From Episyrphus balteatus (lineage: Eukaryota; Arthropoda; Insecta; Diptera; Syrphidae), in the NCBI RefSeq assembly GCF_945859705.1, contig NC_079136.1, forward strand, positions 54,760,094 to 54,824,093: a DNA stretch of 64,000 bases. Reading direction: 5' to 3'. Under the pieces are notes generated by a model. The model was not told the origin of the DNA, searched no databases, and saw only the letters and a list, made by a program, of their open reading frames with translations. Below, one piece after another: positions 56,284-64,000 of the stretch (its first letter is position 1; each line of letters opens with the position of its first letter). Both the position numbers and the translations under genes were made by a program.

Positions 56284-56944
56284 ATGGCTTGCATCCATAA
56301 AGTAAGCTAACAAGAATCAAGTACACAAAGAAACATTAAAAGTAACTACTAACAACTTTTATTATTTTCAGTCCATTATTTTCTTCGGTTTTATTGCGGT
56401 AGCCCATGGAGTGGGAGTTGTATTGCAAGGACCAAGCATCTATCAACCACAATTGCTGACCAAACAAGTTGAAACCGTTGATCTCAGGCCACAATATACT
56501 TTCAGCTATGACGTCAAAGATCCCTCAACTGGTGACATCAAGAACCAAATAGAATCACGAGATGGTGACATCGTTAAGGGTTCATATTCTTTATTGGATA
56601 GTGATGGTTTGACTAGACTCGTTCAATACACTTCAGATGGTGTTAATGGATTTAATGCCGTTGTAACACGAACGGGAACCAAACAGATCTTAGCTGCTCC
56701 AGCTCCTACTTTGATCAAGAGTATTCCTCTTCTTCAACAACCAACTTTGATCAAATCAATTCCAAGCATCCTTCAAGGACCTTCTATCATTAGGTCACAA
56801 GGTCTTCCTCTTCTAGGTGGCCTTGGCCTTCCATCTCTTGTGCAATCTCCTCAACTGTCGTATGGTTCACCATATTCTGGGGCATACTCAAGTAGCAGTT
56901 TGATAAGGTCACCACCATCAATAGGATTGGTCTCAAAGTATTAA
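56284..56944 (+). CDS. RR-2 cuticular protein (palindrome E, left copy)
   Basis: Secreted chitin-binding cuticle protein. Exon 1 is 56284-56301 (MACIHK), the intron is 56302-56371 (GTAAGC...TTTCAG), and exon 2 is 56372-56944, giving 196 residues. Signal peptide about 1-19 (SIIFFGFIAVAHG). The RR-2 domain is about 42-104 (RPQYTFSYDV, ESRDGDIVKGSYSLLDSDG, NGFNAVV). The tail carries TLIKSIP repeats, GLPLLGGLGLPSLVQSP and a Ser/Tyr-rich end, stopping earlier (LVSKY) than in the genes at 7.3-27.4 kb. The mature protein is identical to that of the inverted sister at 59425-60085. Confidence 0.95.
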
Positions 56945-57040
56945 ATGCTCATCATTGCTACTTAAATTAGAAGGACTGTGTTATATTTAATGAAATAGCC
57001 GTACTTTTTTAATAATCTTATATAATTCTTTTTTATGTTA

Positions 57041-57046
57041 AATAAA
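57041..57046 (+). terminator. Polyadenylation signal AATAAA
   Basis: About 95 bases after the stop at 56944 (GTTAAATAAAATC), conserved in the other arm. Confidence 0.6.
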
Positions 57047-57385
57047 ATCTATATGTATTAATCGCAGCAAACTTAAAATTGTTATTAATTTAATTTTTTT
57101 TTAACTATTAAGATTTGTTTGAACTGCTTATGCTCAATCAAAAAAATTCTGTTGTCAGTTGTTGAACTCTGAAGAATATCAAAATCTTCACAGGACAAAA
57201 AATCTAAACAGTACTTTTTCAATATGAATTTAGATGAATCAGTAACAATTTATCTGTTTACTACCACCAGGGCTGCCACTTCTGCTTATATCTGCTTGGT
57301 GTGTTTGTTATTAAATTCTTCATTTATTAAATTTATTAATAGTCCAGTCGACAAAGTTGTCAGATCTCAGTTATCATTTTTAATA

Positions 57386-58965
57386 ACGGTAGCTGTCATA
57401 TACCAATTTTGGAAAAGTTTAATTTTCTGAAAAAGGACTCCTACGATTTTAATTTAAAAATTCAAGTAGTAGTTTTATGACAAGATGAAGGTCTATCTGT
57501 TAATAAAAAAAAAAATAAAAAATCGTTAATTACGATAACTGCCATAGAACCGATTTTTTAAATATCTGTTCGAAATATTTGTTCGAAATTTTTCAACATG
57601 TTCTTTCTTTTGATCTTGAACAGATAAAAATTTAATTAATTTAATTTTACTTTTCATTTGATTTATCACACTTAACGCTACATTAACTACAACTACAAGC
57701 TACACAATGTTAAATTTAAAAACTTCATAAATTCCTCAATACACCTGTGGAGATCTGTTGCCCATGACCAGCCACCGTGTGGGAAGTACCGTATTCTCAG
57801 TTTGAAACTTCGACATGTTTGGTTTAAAAAAATTCTTACTTTTTTGTAGACATCGAAAAAATATGATTGAAGCGTCATATTAAAGACAAAATAATAAGTT
57901 TCTCATTATATAAAATTTAATATAGGTTGTTAACGAAAAAAATTAATTTAATGGAGTGAGAAGATAAAAAAGATTGATATTTTTACTTTTTTTTGGTGAA
58001 AACTGATTGGGTTCAAAAACTTCTAGCTCTTTTTGTAGAAGTCGTACAGACATGGGCGATATAAATATTTTGAGCTTTCAGATGGTATAAAATTTATAAT
58101 AGAATATGATATAAAAAAATGGATTTTTGGGTGATGGAAGTGATTTTTTCACTTTTTTCATAAGAAATGATTGTTTTAAATAAATTATTTTAATACTTTT
58201 AGGGCATTGTACACATTTAAAAATGTTTTTATTCTTGAGAAGAAATATTTAGCTTTTTAATATTTAATTTTTTTTGTAGGCTTTTCACATAAAAAATTGA
58301 TATACCTAATGAGAAAAAAAGGTATTTATTTAGATTTTTCTTGTAAACTATGGTTGGATTCAAATAAATAATTCTAGATCATTTGTTTTAACAAAAGCAA
58401 ACAACCTGTTTTCTTATGACGTTATCACGTAAAATCATCGTCCGTAAACCGACTTTACAGACAACCAATTTTTTTGCTGAAAAATCAAATTTTCGAAAAC
58501 GTGACGCTCATTTTTTTTCGAAATTTTTGTTTAGATGTTCATCATTAGTTTATAAAAAATAATATACCTAACTGCATGATTTATAAAAAATTAGTTTAAA
58601 AGGAACGGTTCTAACGATTTTAATTTTTTTTTCTCTCTAAAAATGCATCAGTATAAAAGAAATGAAACTATACTTATTTGGAGCTCAATTTCATTTAAAG
58701 AATAGTTGTTTTTTTTATTTGAAAATCGAAATTTATGTTTTTTATTTTTTTTTTTTTGTTTTTCATATACATTTACCAAATTTGTATATTAAAATCCTTA
58801 GTTCCAAGAGCAAGTTCGTGCGACCCAGTCGTGCATTTTATTTTTAATTTTATAGGGCATCAAAGCTGTAATGATACACTCGGAACATGTCGATGGACTT
58901 AATTAGGTAAGGGCTCTCAGAATTTCGTTACTTTTGTATCATAAATCCTACCACTTTAAATGATA
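57386..58965. other. Spacer of palindrome E, made largely of dispersed repeats
   Basis: No gene. About 57600-57860 is copy 3 of the CCATGTCGAAATTTC repeat (AAGCTACACAATGTTAAAT, AGTACCGTATTCTCAGTTTG, CTTCGACATG). At 58819 GTGCGACCCAGTCGTGCA recurs, followed within about 100 bases by GGGCTCTCAGAATTTCG, as in the 49.6-49.9 kb region. The frame at 58662-58847 is not a gene. Confidence 0.6.
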
Positions 58966-59322
58966 ACTGAGATCTGACAACTTCTTACATCTTACATGTT
59001 TTATAATTTGGAATCTTTGTCGACTGGACTATTAATAAATTTAATAAATGAAGAATTTAATAACAAACACACCAAGCAGATATAAGCAGAAGTGGCAGCC
59101 CTGGTGGTAGTAAACAGATAAATTGTTACTGATTCATCTAAATTCATATTGAAAAATACTGTTTAGATTTTTTGTCCTGTGAAGATTTTGATATTATTCA
59201 GAGTTCAACAACTGACAACAGAATTTTTTTGATTGAGCATAAGCAGTTCAAACAAATCTTAATAGTTAAAAAAAATTAAATTAATAACAATTTTAAGTTT
59301 GCTGCGATTAATACATATAGAT

Positions 59323-59328
59323 TTTATT
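59323..59328 (-). terminator. Polyadenylation signal AATAAA
   Basis: Minus strand, about 97 bases after the stop at 59425, mirroring 57041. Confidence 0.6.
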
Positions 59329-59424
59329 TAACATAAAAAAGAATTATATAAGATTATTAAAAAAGTACGGCTATTTCATTAAATATAACACAGTCCTTCT
59401 AATTTAAGTAGCAATGATGAGCAT

Positions 59425-60085
59425 TTAATACTTTGAGACCAATCCTATTGATGGTGGTGACCTTATCAAACTGCTACTTGAGTATGCCCCAGAATATGGT
59501 GAACCATACGACAGTTGAGGAGATTGCACAAGAGATGGAAGGCCAAGGCCACCTAGAAGAGGAAGACCTTGTGACCTAATGATAGAAGGTCCTTGAAGGA
59601 TGCTTGGAATTGATTTGATCAAAGTTGGTTGTTGAAGAAGAGGAATACTCTTGATCAAAGTAGGAGCTGGAGCAGCTAAGATCTGTTTGGTTCCCGTTCG
59701 TGTTACAACGGCATTAAATCCATTAACACCATCTGAAGTGTATTGAACGAGTCTAGTCAAACCATCACTATCCAATAAAGAATATGAACCCTTAACGATG
59801 TCACCATCTCGTGATTCTATTTGGTTCTTGATGTCACCAGTTGAGGGATCTTTGACGTCATAGCTGAAAGTATATTGTGGCCTGAGATCAACGGTTTCAA
59901 CTTGTTTGGTCAGCAATTGTGGTTGATAGATGCTTGGTCCTTGCAATACAACTCCCACTCCATGGGCTACCGCAATAAAACCGAAGAAAATAATGGACTG
60001 AAAATAATAAAAGTTGTTAGTAGTTACTTTTAATGTTTCTTTGTGTACTTGATTCTTGTTAGCTTACTTTATGGATGCAAGCCAT
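59425..60085 (-). CDS. RR-2 cuticular protein (palindrome E, right copy)
   Basis: Secreted chitin-binding cuticle protein. Exon 1 is 60068-60085 (MACIHK), the intron is 59998-60067 with GTAAGC donor, and exon 2 is 59425-59997, giving 196 residues. Protein and exon structure are the same as those of the gene at 56284-56944: signal peptide about 1-19, RR-2 domain about 42-104, TLIKSIP-rich tail ending LVSKY. It faces its sister tail to tail across a 1.6 kb spacer. Identity through introns and UTRs indicates a very recent duplication or ongoing gene conversion; an assembly artefact is less likely because the inner and outer flanks differ. Confidence 0.95.
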
Positions 60086-60139
60086 GTTAACTATTCTGAT
60101 GCACAAATTTGTTTGATATGAAAAGGATACACAATTTTT

Positions 60140-60147
60140 CTTTTATA
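60140..60147 (-). promoter_or_regulatory. TATA box (TATAAAAG)
   Basis: Minus strand, mirror of the TATA box at 56222. Confidence 0.75.
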
Positions 60148-60357
60148 CAATTTTTAAGTTAGTTATCTTGTATACAATGCATTTACCTATTTCAAAGAGT
60201 ATACGTTTTGTATTCTCTTGTTAGATCAGATCCGAACACCTAAGATCAAAGCCTAGCTCAGAATAACTCCTACTTGCTCTAATTTTGTTTTTGTTGTGTC
60301 TCTATGAGATAAGTGTTTCAGTTTATCATAAAGAGTAACAACTACGAGAGCTTGAAA

Positions 60358-60370
60358 TTGGCTGATGTAA
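60358..60370 (-). promoter_or_regulatory. Shared upstream motif TTACATCAGCCAA
   Basis: Exact match on the minus strand, about 275 bases upstream of the ATG at 60085; a GTTACTCTTTATGATAAA block follows it. Confidence 0.5.
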
Positions 60371-60530
60371 TGCAAAAACATTTTTGTATCACAAAACAAG
60401 AGAGCAAAAGGCTTTAGGTCTTAATATATAATATGTTTATTGTTTACTTAAGAGAGAATATGCAGAAGCTTGCAAGCCAATACCTTGCATAATTTCAATT
60501 TTATGCCTATAATTACTTTTTTATAAACAC

Positions 60531-61066
60531 CATTATAGGAGTTATACAAGTATTGAGTTACATTTTACACAATTTTGTTGGATTGCTCTTGACACAGAAC
60601 ATTTTAATTTGAAGAATAGTTTTAAGACTTTAGTTTTTGTTTAACCACACAATTTATTTTATATGAAAATAGGGTAGAAATTGATAAAGTTAAGTGAACG
60701 AAAAAATGAACTTTCTTGAAATTTTGTTTCTATATGCCAATCAATATTCGTCGCTTTCAAAGCAAAGTGGCATAAGTCGGAATTTGCTAATTTTCCGGAG
60801 AGACATTTAAAGTTTTTTGAATCATTAAAAAATGATTTTCGTTGTCAATAAAAAACAAATCTCATAAGTTATAGGTACACTGAAAAATTGCATTTTTTTT
60901 AGAAAACGCAATAGATATTTAAAAAAAATAGTTTGAAGTTATGCCGTTTCTCAAAATAGTGAACTATTTTCAAAACTGTTTTTTCGACTCTATGGAAAAG
61001 TGCGTTTACAATATATCAAAAGAAAAAACTAAAAATTTAAATGTTCAAATTTAAAATTTAAAAATT
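60531..61066. other. Intergenic, nothing recognised
   Basis: AT-rich DNA between palindrome E and the satellite. No feature is supported. Confidence 0.5.
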
Positions 61067-64000
61067 CAAATGCCCCACGTGGGTCATTCCAAATGCCCCA
61101 CGTGGGTCATTTCCAAATGCCCCACGTGGGTCATTCCAAATGCCCCACGTGGGTCATTTCCAAATGTCCCACGTGGGTCATTCCAAATGCCCCACGTGGG
61201 GCATTTCCAAATGCCCCACGTGGGTCATTTCCAAATGTCCCACGTGGGTCATTCCAAATGCCCCACGTGGGTCATTCCAAATGCCCCACGTGGGTCATTC
61301 CAAATGCCCCACGTGGGGCATTTCCAAATGTCCCACGTGGATCATTCCAAATGCCCCACGTGGGTCATTCCAAATGCCCCACGTGGGGCATTTCCAAATG
61401 CCCCACGTTTGTCATTTCCAAATGCCCCACGTGGGTCATTCCAAATGCCCCACGTGGGGCATTTCCAAATGCCCCACGTGGGTCATTCCAAATGCCCCAC
61501 GTGGGTCATTCCAAATGCCCCACGTGGAGCATTTCCAAATGCCCCACGTGGGTCATTTCCAAATGTCCCACGTGGGTCATTCCAAATGCCCCACGTGGGT
61601 CATTCCAAATGCCCCACGTTTGTCATTTCCAAATGCCCCACGTGGGTCATTCCAAATGCCCCACGTGGGGCATTTCCAAATACCCCACGTGGGTCATTCC
61701 AAATGCCCCACGTGGGTCATTTCCAAATGCCCCACGTGGGTCATTTCCAAATGCCCCACGTGGGTCATTCCAAATGCCCCACGTGGGGCATTTCCAAATG
61801 CCCCACGTAGGTCATTTCCAAATGTCCCACGTGGGTCATTCCAAATGCCCCACGTGGGGCATTCCAAATGCCCCACGTGGGGCATTTCCATATGCCCCAC
61901 GTGGGGCATTTCCAAATGCCCCACCTTTGTCATTTCCAAATGCCCACGTGGGTCATTCCAAATGCCCCACGTGGGTCATTTCCAAATGCCCCACGTGGGG
62001 CATTTCCATATGCCCCACGTGGGGCATTTCCAAATGCCCCACCTTTGTCATTTCCAAATGCCCACGTGGGTCATTCCAAATGCCCCACGTGGGGCATTTC
62101 CAAATGCCCCACGTTTGTCATTTCCAAATGCCCCACGTGGGTCATTCCAAATGCCCCACGTGGGGCATTTCCAAATGCCCCACGTGGGTCATTCCAAATG
62201 CCCCACGTGGGTCATTCCAAATGCCCCACGTGGAGCATTTCCAAATGCCCCACGTGGGTCATTTCCAAATGTCCCACGTGGGTCATTCCAAATGCCCCAC
62301 GTGGGTCATTCCAAATGCCCCACGTTTGTCATTTCCAAATGCCCCACGTGGGTCATTCCAAATGCCCCACGTGGGGCATTTCCAAATACCCCACGTGGGT
62401 CATTCCAAATGCCCCACGTGGGTCATTTCCAAATGCCCCACGTGGGTCATTTCCAAATGCCCCACGTGGGTCATTCCAAATGCCCCACGTGGGGCATTTC
62501 CAAATGCCCCACGTAGGTCATTTCCAAATGCCCACGTGGGTCATTCCAAATGCCCCACGTGGGTCATTCCAAATGCCCCACGTGGGGCATTTCCATATGC
62601 CCCACGTGGGGCATTTCCAAATGCCCCACCTTTGTCATTTCCAAATGCCCACGTGGGTCATTCCAAATGCCCCACGTTTGTCATTTCCAAATGCCCCACG
62701 TGGGTCATTCCAAATGCCCCACGTGGGTCATTTCCAAATGCCCCACGTGGGTCATTTCCAAATGCCCCCCGTGGGTCACTCCAAATGCCCCACGTGGGTC
62801 ATTCCAAATGCCCCACGTGGGGCATTTCTAAATGCCCCACGTGGGTCATTCCAAATGCCCCACGTGGGGCATTTCCAAATGCCCCACGTGGGTTATTCCA
62901 AATGCCCCACGTGGGGCATTTCCAAATGCCCCACGTGGGTCATTCCAAATGCCCCACGTGGGGCATTTCCAAATGCCCCACGTGGGTCATTTCCAAATGC
63001 CCCACGTGGGTCATTTCCAAATGCCCCACGTGGGTCATTTCCAAATGCCCCACGTGGGTCATTCCAAATGCCCCACGTTTGTCATTCCAAATGCCCCACG
63101 TGGGGCATTTCCAAATGCCCCACGTGGGTCATTTCCAAATGCCCCACGTGGGTCATTCCAAATGCCCCACGTGGGGCATTTCCAAATGCCCCACGTGGGT
63201 CATTTCCAAATGCCCCACGTGGGTCATTCCAAATGCGCCACGTGGGGCATTTCCAAATGCCCCACTTGGGTCATTCCAAATGCCCCATGTGGGTCATTCT
63301 AAATGCACGTGGGTCATTCCAAATGCCCCACGTGGGTCATTCCAAATGCCCCACGTTGGGCATTTCTGAATGCCCCACGTGGGTCTTTCCAAATGCCCCA
63401 CGTGGGGCATTTCCAAATGCCCCACGTGGGTCATTCCAAATGCCCCACGTGGGGCATTTCCAAATGCCCCACGTGGGTCATTTCCAAATGCCCCACGTGG
63501 GTCATTTCCAAATGCCCCACGTGGGTCATTCCAAATGCCCCACGTGGGTCATTTCCAAATGCCCCACGTATGTCATTCCAAATGCCCCACGTGGGGCATT
63601 TCCAAATGCCCCACGTGGGTCATTTCCAAATGCCCCACGTGGGTCATTCCAAATGCCCCACGTGGGGCATTTCCAAATGCCCCACGTGGGTCATTTCCAA
63701 ATGCCCCACGTGGGTCATTCCAAATGCCCCACGTGGGTCATTTCCATTCCAAATGCCCCACGTGGGTCATTTCCAAATGCCCCACGTGGGTCATTCCAAA
63801 TGCCCCACTTGGGTCATTCCAAATGCCCCATGTGGGTCATTCCAAATGCACGTGGGTCATTTCCAAATGCCCCACGTGGGTCATTTCCAAATGCCCCACG
63901 TGGGTCATTCCAAATGCCCCACGTGGGTCATTTCCAAATGCCCCACGTGGGTCATTCCAAATGCCCCACTTGGGTCATTCCAAATGCCCCATGTGGGTCA
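61067..64000. repeat. GC-rich 23/24-bp satellite centred on CACGTG, truncated by the window end
   Basis: About 2.9 kb, roughly 125 units by length, of a 23- or 24-base unit built on AAATGCCCCACGTGGG followed by TCATTCC or TCATTTCC. A second unit type has GGGGCATT after CACGT, so its core AATGCCCCACGTGGGGCATT is a perfect palindrome. The unit is about 57% GC in a strongly AT-rich window. Rare variants (CACGTTTGTC, CACCTTTGTC, CACGTGGAGC, CACTTGGG, CATGTGGG, ATACCCCACG) recur in the same order, showing higher-order duplication. The start is abrupt after AT-rich DNA and the array is still running at 64000. The long open frame at 61093-63369 and its companions are translations of the repeat. Confidence 0.97.

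Larger units (their letters stand above)
55840..57385. repeat. Left arm of gene-bearing palindrome E
   Basis: Inverted copy of 58966-60530, near-identical over more than 1.3 kb including both UTRs and the intron. The inner edge falls where GTCAGATCTCAGTTATC (near 57359) pairs with GATAACTGAGATCTGAC (near 58961). The outer part (55850-55980) is more diverged. Confidence 0.88.
58966..60530. repeat. Right arm of gene-bearing palindrome E
   Basis: Inverted copy of 55840-57385 with the gene at 59425-60085. One visible difference near the inner edge is about 30 extra bases (CTTACATCTTACATG region, near 58985). Confidence 0.88.

Noticed and set aside
55840..60530. Palindrome E as a pure assembly artefact
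   Set aside because: The inner flanks differ by an indel of about 30 bases and the outer flanks have diverged, which an artefactual mirrored contig would not show. Long reads would settle it.
61093..63369. 758-codon open frame as a real gene
   Set aside because: It is the translation of a 23/24-bp satellite that has no stops in any forward frame. It has no promoter, start context or intron, and overlapping frames of similar quality exist.
61067..64000. CRISPR-like array
   Set aside because: There are no unique spacers; the whole unit repeats every 23-24 bases, and the sequence is clearly eukaryotic.

Overview
The window looks like nuclear DNA from a higher fly (Diptera, probably Brachycera). 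It is very AT-rich and transposon-laden. It carries a cluster of thirteen small cuticular-protein genes: twelve have a clear Rebers-Riddiford RR-2 (chitin-binding) domain and one has a strongly divergent RR-like domain. Most share the usual fly layout: a TATA box, a first coding exon of only 4 or 6 codons, a phase-0 intron of 60-90 bp, and a second exon carrying the rest of the signal peptide, the RR domain and a low-complexity tail. No rRNA, tRNA, CRISPR array or prokaryotic feature was seen. Calls are from reading the sequence only; splice sites were placed by eye.

Layout. 1-6.8 kb: gene-free AT-rich DNA with a 1.07 kb foldback element (3032-4096) and a TGCAAAAGAA-type inverted array (4.45-4.88 kb). 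6.8-11.0 kb: palindromic pair of RR-2 genes, divergent (7.3-7.9 minus, 9.7-10.3 plus). 11.5-12.3 kb: hAT-like foldback element; 13.3-13.6 kb: a near-perfect 300-bp hairpin. 13.7-19.7 kb: convergent palindromic pair of Ccp84A-like genes (14.0 plus, 19.4 minus). 22.4-27.8 kb: convergent palindromic pair of intronless RR-2 genes (22.9 plus, 27.4 minus) with a 1.49 kb Tc1-type foldback element close to the centre. 31.3-31.9 kb: single RR-2 gene. 33.2-34.3 kb: foldback element. 38.8-39.6 kb: second hAT-like copy. 39.9-44.3 kb: divergent pair of related short RR-2 genes. 47.6-48.2 kb: divergent RR-2 gene. 52.4-53.1 kb: RR-like gene. 55.8-60.5 kb: youngest palindromic pair, encoding identical 196-residue proteins. 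61.07 kb to the end: a GC-rich tandem satellite (23/24-bp unit centred on CACGTG) that runs off the window.

The proteins should be secreted by epidermal cells, with the RR-2 domain binding chitin in (usually hard) cuticle and the tails mediating packing or cross-linking. The most distinctive feature is genomic. The family has grown by inverted duplication at least four times, leaving gene-bearing palindromes with 1.3-1.7 kb arms at different stages of decay, and foldback transposons lie in or beside them. Six genes share a leader ending AGAATAGTTAAC-ATGGCT. Five of them share an upstream TTACATCAGCCAA motif. At least three carry an ACCGGTT site like that of Grainyhead, the epidermal regulator.
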